From Microbacterium sp. BH-3-3-3 (GTDB lineage Bacteria > Actinomycetota > Actinomycetes > Actinomycetales > Microbacteriaceae), in contig NZ_CP017674.1 in the NCBI RefSeq assembly GCF_001792815.1, forward strand, positions 1,302,001-1,366,000: a stretch of 64,000 nt of DNA, in the 5' to 3' direction. The position numbers were made by a program, and so were the translations under genes. Shown here in pieces: positions 42,351-50,480 of the stretch (positions within the stretch are counted from its first letter, which is position 1; the number at the start of each line of letters is the position of its first letter). Below the pieces are notes generated by a model that ran no database searches, was not told the origin of the DNA, and saw only the letters and a program-made list of their open reading frames with translations.

Positions 42351-42654
42351 TGTCTGCTCTCTCTCTTTCTCGCGTCTTACCCGACCTGGGGCATTGGACG
42401 CACGGTGGTGCTCTCGCACCCTGGCACTTCCCCTCGCTCACGCGAGAGATGCTGCACCGCTGTTCAGCTGTCAAACCGGATGCCATGGCATCCGGCCCAC
42501 CCCGCACGCACGCGTGCGAATCCGATGAAGGAAGGGGCTCGGTGTCTGTTCTGCTGCCGGCGGCCCAGGACCCTGCGCTTTCGCGCCGCCTGTGCACTGC
42601 CCTGACAGTGATCCTGGCGCGCGCCGAGCGCACGCCGGAATGTGGAACTGCATT
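42351..42654 (-). other. Long 5' leader of the S10 operon
   Basis: About 300 bases lie between the predicted transcription start and rpsJ and hold no gene that I can support. They include a perfect 20-bp palindrome at 42476-42495 (two GGATGCC heptamers head to head) and a CT-rich stretch before the start codon. A long structured leader is expected if the operon is autoregulated. Confidence 0.55.
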
Positions 42655-42683
42655 AGTCTACGTAGCCGCCGGGTGTGTCGCAA
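42655..42683 (-). promoter_or_regulatory. Promoter of the S10 ribosomal operon
   Basis: On the minus strand TTGCGA (42678-42683) and TAGACT (42655-42660) are separated by exactly 17 bases. The position, about 300 bases before rpsJ, makes this the likely main promoter of the ribosomal block. Confidence 0.7.
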
Positions 42684-42758
42684 ACCCGGGCGTGTCGCGC
42701 GCGGCGGATACCCAGCATCGCCGGCGCACGAGGCCCCCGACGGGGACAGGCGGGCCCA

Positions 42759-42764
42759 TACAAT
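42759..42764 (+). promoter_or_regulatory. -10 element for the HprK-like gene
   Basis: TACAAT at 42759-42764 fits the -10 consensus and is followed by an A/T-rich start region unusual for this DNA. No clear -35 is present. Transcription would begin near 42771, about 55 bases before the ATG, back to back with the S10 promoter. Confidence 0.5.
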
Positions 42765-42826
42765 TATCGCGCCCGATGATGGACCGGATCCCGCACCGTG
42801 CGGCACGCCTCGACAGGAAGGCACGT

Positions 42827-43915
42827 ATGAGTCCGGCTGACGCAGCACCGTCCCCCGTGCCGATGGTCACCGTCGACGCGATGGGCGTCGATGTCCACCT
42901 CCGCGCGACCTCGACCCTGTCGGGCACGTTGCTTTCGCGCGTACGCGATGCATGGAGCGACTGCCACGTGCCTCGCGGCGACGCCGGCCGGCAGCACCGC
43001 ACCCTCGACCTCTCCCCCGACGCGTTCGTCGACATCGAGCGCGGGTTGTCCGATCTCTCCACCCGAGTGACCTTGGAGGCCCTCGACGCGCTCCGCGGCA
43101 CGCGCCTTCTCCTGCATGCCGCCGGGGCGGCCACCGACGACGGACGCACGATCGCGTTGGTCGGACCCTCGGGTCGCGGCAAGACCACGGCATCCCGTCA
43201 TGTCGGAACACACTTCGCCTATGTGAGCGATGAGACGGTGGCGGTCGCCGACGACCTCACCGTCGAGCCGTACCGCAAGCCGCTCTCCGTCATCACCCCC
43301 GGTCGCGCTCATAAGGAGCAGATCGCGCCCAGCATCTTCGGGTTGAAGGATCTGCCGGATGCTCGCCTGCGTCTCACCGCGATCACCCTCATCGACCGTC
43401 AGCCCGATGCGGCAGCGATCGGGCCCTACGCGATCGACACGATCGACGCGATCTGCGAGATGACACCGCAGATCAGCTACCTCCCCGAGTTGCCCACGCC
43501 TTTGCAGTACCTGGCACGCCTGTTCGACGCCATCGGCGCCCCCACCCGGCTGATCTACCGCGACGCCGTGGAGCTCCCCGCTCTGGTGCGCACAATGCTC
43601 GACGAGCCGGGTCATCCGGCCGCCGCCTGGACCGTCCCCCTTCGCGCGGACGATCCGGGACCCTGGCGGGTCGCGCCCTACGACGACGCCATCATCGTCG
43701 CGGGACGCGCGTGCGTGATGCGCAATGGAATGGTCACCGCTCTCGACCAGCGCGGGTGCCTCGTGTGGACGCAGTGTCTGGCCGGGGCGTCGACGGAAGC
43801 GATCGTCGCCACCGCCGTCGCCGAGTTCGGAGAGCCGGAGCAGGGCGAAGCGACTGCGCTCATCGCCGCGACGATCGAGGAACTCCGTGTGCTCGGATTC
43901 ATCGAGGCGGCATGA
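42827..43915 (+). CDS. HprK-like P-loop ATPase fused to a PqqD-like domain
   Basis: The 362-residue product has an N-terminal part of about 90 residues, then an HprK-like P-loop domain with Walker A GPSGRGKTT near residue 112, and the blocks YVSDETVAV, PYRKPLSVI and HKEQIAPS. The last 75 residues match the PqqD (RiPP recognition element) fold: MVTALDQRGCLVWTQCLAGASTEAIVATAVAEF, then IAATIEELRVLGFIE. HprK-type enzymes phosphorylate serine on protein substrates, and stand-alone relatives modify some lasso peptides; PqqD domains bind leader peptides. The fusion suggests a kinase that recruits a peptide substrate through its own leader-binding domain; this is inference. AGGAAGG precedes the ATG. 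The stop overlaps the signal peptidase start (ATGA). Confidence 0.82.
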   Translation: MSPADAAPSPVPMVTVDAMGVDVHLRATSTLSGTLLSRVRDAWSDCHVPRGDAGRQHRTLDLSPDAFVDIERGLSDLSTRVTLEALDALRGTRLLLHAAGAATDDGRTIALVGPSGRGKTTASRHVGTHFAYVSDETVAVADDLTVEPYRKPLSVITPGRAHKEQIAPSIFGLKDLPDARLRLTAITLIDRQPDAAAIGPYAIDTIDAICEMTPQISYLPELPTPLQYLARLFDAIGAPTRLIYRDAVELPALVRTMLDEPGHPAAAWTVPLRADDPGPWRVAPYDDAIIVAGRACVMRNGMVTALDQRGCLVWTQCLAGASTEAIVATAVAEFGEPEQGEATALIAATIEELRVLGFIEAA

Positions 43916-44628
43916 GCGCCGAGTCCCCCGCACCGGCGTCCAGCCGAACCCGCTGGCGCCGCATACGTCGGTCTCCGATCACCCACGTCGTCGCCGCGTT
44001 CCTCGTGCTCGCTCTTACGCAACTCTTCTTCGTCAAGCCCTTTCAGGTGCCGTCGGAATCCATGTCGCCCACTCTCGAGACAGGCGATCGAATCCTGGCC
44101 AATCGCATCGCTCTCGTCGGCAGCGATCCTGCCGCCGGCGACGTCATCGTTTTCTCACGGCCCGCCGCATGGAGAACGGATCTCGCACCTCGGGGAACTC
44201 TGCGGACGGCCGTCGGCTGGGTCGGTGACATCGTCGGTTTCGGTCCGAGTAATCTCGACGCCCTGGTGAAGCGGGTGATCGGTGAGCCGGGTACGTCGGT
44301 GCGGTGCTGCACCGACGACGGGCGTGTGGAGGTCGACGGGGTCGCCCTGGACGAGGGTTACGTTCGCACCGATCTTTCGTTCACCCCCGGGCAGCTCGAC
44401 TGCGACAGCACACCCGCGTCCTCGCGATGCTTCGGCCCGGTCACGGTCCCCGACGACTCGTACCTCGTGATGGGCGACAATCGCGCCAACTCCTCCGATT
44501 CGGTCATCGGATGCCGGGGAGCCCCCGCCGTAGAGGAGTGTGCGCGCTTCGTCCCACGCTCCGATGTGATCGGCGAAGTCGCGCTGATCCTGTGGCCGCC
44601 CGACCGGGCGTTCGCTCCCCTGCGCTGA
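43912..44628 (+). CDS. lepB: Type I signal peptidase (S26)
   Basis: The 238-residue product has one N-terminal membrane helix and the Ser/Lys catalytic dyad: Ser50 in VPSESMSPT and Lys120 in ALVKRVIGEPG. Box E is VMGDNRANSSDS. An extra Cys pair (RCCTD, and later C-x6-C regions) is unusual for signal peptidases and suggests disulfides in the outer domain. It would cut signal peptides at the outer face of the membrane. Because it is coupled to the HprK-like/PqqD gene, it may be dedicated to a particular exported substrate rather than being the housekeeping enzyme; a second, damaged copy lies at 45869. Confidence 0.9.
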   Translation: MSAESPAPASSRTRWRRIRRSPITHVVAAFLVLALTQLFFVKPFQVPSESMSPTLETGDRILANRIALVGSDPAAGDVIVFSRPAAWRTDLAPRGTLRTAVGWVGDIVGFGPSNLDALVKRVIGEPGTSVRCCTDDGRVEVDGVALDEGYVRTDLSFTPGQLDCDSTPASSRCFGPVTVPDDSYLVMGDNRANSSDSVIGCRGAPAVEECARFVPRSDVIGEVALILWPPDRAFAPLR

Positions 44629-44751
44629 CCCTAAGCATCTCCGCTCGCGCCCGCTCCGCCGATTCAACATCCATACAGGACGACTGGTCGCCCATCGGGG
44701 AATGCCGCGCCCCATAGGCGGGCATCGGGGGCGCCGATCCCTGCTCTGCGG

Positions 44752-44967
44752 TCAGGCGTTCCCGATGTTCTTGTCGACGTTCTGGCGGATGTCGTCCACC
44801 TTGGCGTGCTGCTCGGTCGGGACGACCTTCTTGATCGCATCGGCCGCGCCATCGAGGATCTTGTCACTGACCTCTTCGGCTTTCTCTGTCTTGAGGGCCT
44901 CTTCGATCTTGCTTCGGTTCTCATCGAGCAGCTTCTTGCCCTTGTTGATGATGTCGTCCACACCCAT
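44752..44967 (-). CDS. MT0933-like small protein (Rv0909 family)
   Basis: The 71-residue product is helical and highly charged: MGVDDIINKGKKLLDENRSKIEEALKTEK and GAADAIKKVVP, then DDIRQNVDKNIG. It fits the MT0933_antitox family, named from a Mycobacterium antitoxin (Rv0909), although no toxin gene is beside it. Many relatives are small stress or CsbD-like proteins. GAGGGAG precedes the ATG. The gene lies between the intact and the truncated copies of the kinase/signal-peptidase module, close to where the second kinase lost its N-terminus. Confidence 0.7.
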   Translation of the reverse strand: MGVDDIINKGKKLLDENRSKIEEALKTEKAEEVSDKILDGAADAIKKVVPTEQHAKVDDIRQNVDKNIGNA

Positions 44968-45042
44968 TGCTGAACTCCCTCGCTCGGGCGGGCCACGTCC
45001 CGCTCCGTGGGAAATCATTCTTCCGCGCTCCTCGGGCGACTG

Positions 45043-45872
45043 GTAGCCCTTGACGGAGCACGAGCCACGATGGCAGCGGCCGGGTGGCTGCAGAGGACGG
45101 GCGCACCATCGCGCTCGTCGGTCCCTCCGGGCGAGGGAAGACGACTGCCGCCCGGCGACTCGGGGCGCACTTCGCCTATGTGAGCCATGAGACGGTCGCC
45201 GTCGACGGCGACCTTTCGGTGCAGTCTTACCGCAAACCGCTGTCCGTCATCACCGACGGTCGCGCCCACAAGGAACAGATTGCACCGAGCGACCTCGGAC
45301 TCAGGGAGCTGCCCGGCGCTCCCCTGGTCCTCACCGCACTCACCCTCATCGAGCGACAGTCCGACGCTGCAGCCCCGGGTGCGACCGTCGTCGACACGAT
45401 CGACGCTATCTGCAAGATGACCCCGCAGATCAGCTACTTGCCCGAACTCCCCACCGCGCTGCAGTATCTCGCCCGCCTCTTCGATGCCATCGGGGCGCCG
45501 ACGCTGGTGATCTACCGGGATGCCGTCGAGCTTCCCGCTCTCGTCTCACAGATGTTCGCCTCCCCCGGGCTGCCCGCCCCCTCGTGGACGGTGCCCGCGC
45601 GGTCGGACCGCTCCGGGCCCTGGCGCGCCACGACCTACGACGACGCCATCCTCGTCGGTGGGCGTGCCTGCATTCTTCGCCACGGCGTGGTCACGGCGCT
45701 CGGCCCGCTCGGGCGCCTCGTCTGGACGCAGTGCCTCGCCGGCGCGTCTCCCGACGAGATCGCGGCGGCAGCCGTCGCCGAGTTCGGCGAGCCCGACGAG
45801 GGCGGCGTGGACCGACTCATCGCCGGCGCGCTCGACGACCTGAACACGCACGGGTTGATCGAGGCGCGATGA
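45043..45872 (+). pseudogene. N-terminally truncated, frame-shifted second HprK-like/PqqD gene
   Basis: From the GTG at 45084 the 262-residue frame is a close paralogue of the gene at 42827: GRTIALVGPSGRGKTTAARR, HKEQIAPS, the block TPQISYLPELPT-LQYLARLF and the C-terminal PqqD-like domain are nearly the same. Bases 45043-45084 still match a little more of the first copy (VALDGARAT versus EALDALRGT) but in another frame; one missing base near 45084 would explain it. The first 85 or so residues are absent altogether. The P-loop and PqqD domains are intact, so a shortened product could still be made. Its stop overlaps the next gene start (ATGA), as in the first copy. Confidence 0.72.
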
Positions 45873-46580
45873 GCACCGCTCCCTCCCGCCCGACGCGCTC
45901 GCGCTGGCAGCGGATCCGCCGCTCCCCCCTCACGCATGTGGCGATGGCCTTGATCGCCCTCGCCCTCGTTCAGCTTCTCCTGGTGAAACCGTTCCAAGTG
46001 CCGTCCGAGTCAATGTCACCCACGGTCGAGACCGGTGACCGCATCCTCGCGAATCGGCTCGCGATGAGCGTGTCCGATCCGGTGCGGGGCGACATCATCG
46101 TGTTCCCCCGACCCGACACTTGGAAGACGGATGCCAGGGAAGCAGGACCCTTCAGGGTCGCTGCCGGATGGGTCGGCGACATCGTGGGCTTCGGTCCCAG
46201 CAACCTCGATGCGCTCGTCAAACGCGTGATCGGCGAGCCGGGGACGACGGTGCGGTGCTGCTCGGCAGACGGCCGCGTCGAGGTGGACGGTGCCGCTCTG
46301 GACGAGGGGGATGTGCGCAACGACCCGCCGTTCAGCCCCGGTCAGCTCGACTGCGCGAGCGTCCCGGCGTCTCAACGGTGCTTCGGGTCTGTCACCGTAC
46401 CCGACGGGAGCTATCTGGTGCTGGGCGACAATCGTGCGAACTCCGCCGATTCGGTCGCCGGGATGCCGCGGCATCCCGGCCATCGAGAGCTGCGGGCGCT
46501 TCGTCTCCCGGGCCGACATGATCGGCAGGGTATGGGCGGTCGTCTGGCCGTTTAATCGCGCCTTCGGCCCACTTGGCTGA
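45869..46580 (+). pseudogene. Second type I signal peptidase, frameshifted near the C-terminus
   Basis: The product repeats the first signal peptidase: VPSESMSPT with Ser48, ALVKRVIGEPG with Lys118, and LGDNRANSADS. After residue 196 the frame runs into unrelated sequence and stops at 46555. The true C-terminus (RGIPAIESCGRFVSRADMIGRVW, ending RAFGPLG) continues in the next frame to 46580 and matches the first copy. One extra G in the run 46460-46462 explains the shift; it lies inside a perfect 24-bp palindrome. All catalytic boxes precede the shift, so the altered protein could still be active. A sequencing error is possible. Confidence 0.8.
46457..46480. repeat. 24-bp perfect palindrome at the frameshift
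   Basis: The arms GCCGGGATGCCG and CGGCATCCCGGC are exact complements. The sequence lies within the second signal peptidase gene at the point where the reading frame changes, and carries the GGATGCC heptamer in both arms. Confidence 0.9.
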
Positions 46581-46720
46581 GGGCTTGGCCCAGGAGTTCG
46601 TACACGACCCACGTTGCCTGTGGTCGGCGTCCCACCGCGGGGACGGCGCCGACTAACAGAAGTGATCAGGCCCTGTCGCGGGACTTGCCGACATGAACAC
46701 CTGCTCGGGACCGGCACACA

Positions 46721-46756
46721 GATGAATGCCCGGCGCAAGATCACCGGGCATTCATC
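46721..46756. terminator. Hairpin between convergent genes
   Basis: A perfect 13-bp stem (46721-46733 with 46744-46756) and 10-base loop lies between the second signal peptidase and the stop of the convergent secreted protein gene. A bidirectional terminator is likely. The 46,581-46,720 stretch before it shows no gene. Confidence 0.75.
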
Positions 46757-46769
46757 TGCAGGGGTGGGG

Positions 46770-47380
46770 TTAGGGCGTGCTCGAGGAGTTGGAGACGGAA
46801 ACCCCGTTGTTGATCGCGGCAGCCGTCACAGTGACGGTGGCGGAAAGGGGGTCATCCTCCGAAACCTCTGCCGGGTCGAAGGTTCCGGTGTAGCTCGCGA
46901 CAGGCGCAAAGATCGACACCTGACTTGGCTGTGACGACGTGCCACTCACCGTGACCGGCTCTCCGGTGAACTCAACGCGACGCCCGGAGGCCGCGACCAG
47001 AGCCACGGTCCACACGGTGCCGCCGGCAGTGATGGTCTCGCCGACCGAGAAGAGGCTCACTCCATCTGCTTTGGTGATCTGTCCGACGGCATTAGGACCC
47101 AGGAGCCGGTATGATGCGCGCAGCGCGCCCGTTGAGTACGAGCCCACCACGTTGCTGAGTTGCACACCGGCGTTCTGGAAGTCACCGGAGAAGGTGCCGG
47201 CAGAGAAGTTGGCGCGGATGTTCCCCCGACAAGAGCCAGGATTTGCGCTGAGGCGGCGCTTGCCGCTGCCAGTGGCGCAGCGACGGCGACGGCGATCACG
47301 GGCGCTGCCCATGCCGCGGTCTTGATCACGGTACGACGGCTGACGGAGCCGGTGACGGAGTCGGACTTCTCGTTGCTCAT
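46770..47380 (-). pseudogene. Secreted protein with Tat-like signal, frameshifted
   Basis: The first frame (from ATG 47380, with AAGGGGGG upstream) encodes a twin-arginine-type signal: SRRTVIKTAAWAAPVIAVAVAAPLAAASAASAQ. Coding then passes to another frame that continues to 46770 (NIRANFSAGTFSG, NVVGSYSTGALRASYRLLG, ending NSSSTP). A one-base change in a run of five G (around 47220-47228) would restore one frame of about 203 residues. The mature part looks like a beta-rich surface protein. Such SRRTVIK proteins are common exported proteins in Microbacterium. It may be a substrate of the neighbouring signal peptidase; that is inference. A sequencing error at the G run is possible. Confidence 0.68.
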
Positions 47381-47537
47381 ATGCCCCCCTTGGGGTTTCG
47401 ATGGGTGCCCGACCTCATGCGGGTGCTGGTCGGGGCGGCTTCAGGGTGATGATCTCGGCTTCGCCGGGTGAAGCAGGGGGTGAAGGGGGACAACGACGCT
47501 TTGGGTATGAGAAGTGACGTGTCGCGTGCGCGGTCGG

Positions 47538-48344
47538 TTACTGAACGGGCAGGCGGCGCACGGCCGACGGAGAGGCGAGCCCCTCGGCGGCGAATGCGCG
47601 GGCGAGGCTCGACCCGTTCGCCAAACCACACGCATGGCCGATCTGGTCGATCGACAGGGCTGCGTAGGCGGGATCCTCGAGTAACGAGACCGCGTGGGCC
47701 ACTCGAGCCCGCCGGATACTGCGGTCCATCGTGGTACCGCGGGACGAAAACTGACGTTGCAAGGTGCGAATCGACGTGTTCAGTTCCGCGGCGACCGACG
47801 CCGCCCTGAGGTCGGGATCGCCTACTCGCGCTGCGATGACCGACAGCGCCGCGGAATAGACGTCCGACACGGCGGGGCCTCCCTGAGACCGCAACGACGA
47901 CACCACCACTCCGACCAACATCTCCTGGAGCAAGCGCTCCATGAAGTACAGCGTGAGTCCGGTGTGACGATCGCCCGAGGTGGCACAGCTCCACGCGAAG
48001 GTGAGAAACGGCCAGAACAATGCGGAATGCACGTCGAGAGGAAGGGGCACCGGCGCGTCGACCCCCACGCCGTGCAGAACCTGCGCGGGAAAGGTGAGCA
48101 CGAGGTGACAGCGCGCCGCGTGCGCCTGGACCGGCGCGGCCGGCGCAATGGTCGCCACGCAGGAACTCGCCGCCCCCACAGGGCCACGAATAGAGGGCGG
48201 TCGACCGAGCGAGACCACGAGGCACGCCTCGTCTTCACCGGCATCCGTAGGAGGCATCGTTAGCTGTGAGCCAGCGATGGCCCGTACTCGAACACTTCCG
48301 AAGATCGCCGCCGGGGGCGAAACGGCGTGCAGCGCACCGACCAC
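47538..48344 (-). CDS. AraC family transcriptional regulator
   Basis: The 268-residue product ends in the double helix-turn-helix of AraC/XylS proteins: DLRAASVAAELNTSIRTLQRQFSSRG for the first and LSIDQIGHACGLANGSSLARAFAAEGLASPSAVRR for the second. The N-terminal 165 residues would form a cupin-like effector domain and resemble the AraC-binding-like type, with few recognisable motifs. The start is a GTG at 48344. The likely targets are unknown; the gene points towards the frameshifted secreted protein gene and away from the DUF4012 gene. The 255 bases on its upstream side, to 48600, show no convincing gene. Confidence 0.85.
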   Translation of the reverse strand: MVGALHAVSPPAAIFGSVRVRAIAGSQLTMPPTDAGEDEACLVVSLGRPPSIRGPVGAASSCVATIAPAAPVQAHAARCHLVLTFPAQVLHGVGVDAPVPLPLDVHSALFWPFLTFAWSCATSGDRHTGLTLYFMERLLQEMLVGVVVSSLRSQGGPAVSDVYSAALSVIAARVGDPDLRAASVAAELNTSIRTLQRQFSSRGTTMDRSIRRARVAHAVSLLEDPAYAALSIDQIGHACGLANGSSLARAFAAEGLASPSAVRRLPVQ

Positions 48345-48599
48345 GTTCTACCCACCCCACGACGCAAGAGGCGAAGCGGGCACTACCCGGAGATTCGCCG
48401 CGTCGGCATTCGCACGGCGCGGCCCCATAGAACCGGCGCTTGCGCAACGCATCCGCCGGCTAGCCGCAACGGAACGTCAAGAAATTGCGAAGATTCTACG
48501 AAGAAACCTGCGTTCGCGGCCGGGGCAATGCGCAAACGGGCTCCGCGAGGTAATGAATGCCCCCGGTTGAAGAAGGAGCCTGCGTACAGCCCGGGCGCC

Positions 48600-50480
48600 T
48601 CAGCTCGCGAAACCCGCCAGGAACGGATCGCACGACGCGTCGACCGTCACGGGGGTGTCGCTCGCCGTCGGAGTATGACGAAGGTCGAGCGGTCCGAGCG
48701 GTCCGCCCGGAAGCTGCACCGTGTACGAGACCGTGCGCGACTCGTTCTGGCCGAGCGTCACCATTCGACTCTCTCCGGTGTTCCCGTTCTCGTTCCCGCT
48801 CCGCGAGAGCGAGGGGATGTCACCATCGGCGGGATCCATCGCGGTGATCGTGGCACCCGGAGGCGCGAAGAACAGGGTGTCGAGCATCATCGTCGTGCGC
48901 GGCAGGCCGTAGGTGCCGTTGCGCGCACCCAGCGTGTAGGCGTTGGTGATGTCATCCGTGATGCTGTTGCGCAGGTTCATCGAGACGTTGACGGTGCGAT
49001 CCGCGGCGTTGCAGCTCGCGAACACCTCGGTGGCGAGGTGGTACTCGAGCTTGCTGACCGAGAAGTCGTTCAGGTAGATGCCCACCTGCGTCGATGCGGC
49101 GTTGTCCGTACGCAGACCGCCGTCGAGACCGACCTCCGTCACGAGAGCCTGTGCCTGCTCGTCGGTGAACCAGAGGTTGATGCGCTGCTCCTGAGCGCTG
49201 CGCGTGAGCTGGTCGAACATCGCGATGGGGTTCCACTGTCCCCCCGACAGGCGGGAGAACACCGTCGACGACACCGAGGCGAAGAACTCGTCGGACGAGC
49301 GCCCGTTGTCACCCGCGTCGCCGTAACGCTGATAGGCGTCGCTGAGCACGAGCTTGACCGCGTTCTCGGCCGTGATCTGCTCGCCGGTGGGCAGATCGAC
49401 GGGGCCCAGCACCTCGAGCATGTGAGCGAGCACGACGGGGTCGATCGAGATCACGCCATCGAACTGCGAGCCGTCGGTGCGATCCCACAGCGATTCGAAA
49501 AGACGCGCGGTGGTCGGGAAATCGGGCGTGAACGTGAAGTCCTGCGAGTAGCGCGTGAAGGTGTCGGGGTACAGCGCCAGCGTGCTCTCGGGGAGGTCTA
49601 GCGCCGAGCGCCCCGCCTGCCCGGCCGCGTAGAACGCCATCGAGTCCGACTGTTCCTTGAGCTCGATGCGTCCGTTGTCGACGACCATCACGCTCGACGC
49701 CGCGGGGTTTCCACCGGTGGCGCGGATCTCGGCGTTGTTCTGGAACAACACGAGGTACGTCTTGGGTCCGTCGCCGCCCGCCGCAGCCAGAAGGGACGGC
49801 AGGTACTTCTGCACGAGAGTGAGCGACGGTGCCGCCTGGTCGACGATCTGGGCGACCTGATCGAGGGGTTCGGTGACGATCGGGAGCAGATTGGTGCGGT
49901 CGATGCCGTCGGTGACGACCTTGGCGTCGGTGAACGCCGCGGTGATCTCGGGAAGCGCACCCTCGGCCTGGCGGAACGGTTCGAGGTTGATGCCACCGCC
50001 CTCGACCGCGAGCGACGAGAAGTCCGACGCCGACAGCAGGGCGACCGTCGGCGGCAGGGCGCGCCCGGTCAGTTCGCGGGTCATGGCGGTGAGGCTCTGC
50101 ACCGCCTCGGTGTTGTCTTTGACGAGGGGAATCGAGGATGCCAGATCCCACAGCGGGCCGGAGGAATTGGCATCCGCGCGGTTCGTCTGCTCGAGCACTT
50201 CGTTCGAGACCTGATTGAGGCCCGCGATGTCGCGATTGGCGACGATCTGCGGGACGAACGAGAGCTTGGCCTGGGCGCCGAGAAGGTCGGTGCGGACGAC
50301 GCCCGCTTGATGAGCGAAGGCGAGGGCGACCGCGGCGGTCGCGCAGACGGCGAAGCCGAGGGCCCCGAGAGTCCAGCCCGCGATGGCTGCCGCCACGCGT
50401 CCGCGTCCAGAACTCGCCGCTTCGGGCTCCACGTCGACGCGACGCTGACGCCTCGACGGCGTGTCGTGTGCGTCCGTCAT
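48600..50480 (-). CDS. DUF4012 domain protein, 626 aa
   Basis: The product has an N-terminal cytoplasmic stretch, one membrane helix (ALGFAVCATAAVALAFAH) and a large outer region. The DUF4012 core contains KTYLVLFQNNAEIRATGGNPAA, then FDGVISIDPVVLAHMLEVLGPVDLPTGEQITAENAVKLVLSDAYQRYG. It is the second DUF4012 protein of the window (see 21712), here coupled by an ATGA overlap to a repeat-bearing membrane protein. Both sit beside surface polysaccharide genes. The family's biochemical role is unknown; involvement in polymer attachment or assembly is a guess from context. Confidence 0.88.
   Translation of the reverse strand: MTDAHDTPSRRQRRVDVEPEAASSGRGRVAAAIAGWTLGALGFAVCATAAVALAFAHQAGVVRTDLLGAQAKLSFVPQIVANRDIAGLNQVSNEVLEQTNRADANSSGPLWDLASSIPLVKDNTEAVQSLTAMTRELTGRALPPTVALLSASDFSSLAVEGGGINLEPFRQAEGALPEITAAFTDAKVVTDGIDRTNLLPIVTEPLDQVAQIVDQAAPSLTLVQKYLPSLLAAAGGDGPKTYLVLFQNNAEIRATGGNPAASSVMVVDNGRIELKEQSDSMAFYAAGQAGRSALDLPESTLALYPDTFTRYSQDFTFTPDFPTTARLFESLWDRTDGSQFDGVISIDPVVLAHMLEVLGPVDLPTGEQITAENAVKLVLSDAYQRYGDAGDNGRSSDEFFASVSSTVFSRLSGGQWNPIAMFDQLTRSAQEQRINLWFTDEQAQALVTEVGLDGGLRTDNAASTQVGIYLNDFSVSKLEYHLATEVFASCNAADRTVNVSMNLRNSITDDITNAYTLGARNGTYGLPRTTMMLDTLFFAPPGATITAMDPADGDIPSLSRSGNENGNTGESRMVTLGQNESRTVSYTVQLPGGPLGPLDLRHTPTASDTPVTVDASCDPFLAGFAS

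Noticed and set aside
44752-44967. A complete toxin-antitoxin pair at the MT0933-like gene
   Set aside because: The only family match is to the antitoxin-named small protein; no toxin-like gene adjoins it, and the neighbours belong to the kinase/peptidase module.
46440-46580. Programmed ribosomal frameshifting in the second signal peptidase
   Set aside because: There is no slippery heptamer and the first copy has no shift, so a mutation or sequencing error is simpler. The palindrome keeps it worth checking.
48148-48570. A 140-codon plus-strand frame in the gap after the AraC gene
   Set aside because: Its first half is antisense to the AraC gene, and the rest has no ribosome binding site or recognisable domain. 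The stretch LAQRIRRLAATERQEIAKILRRN is helical but could be chance.
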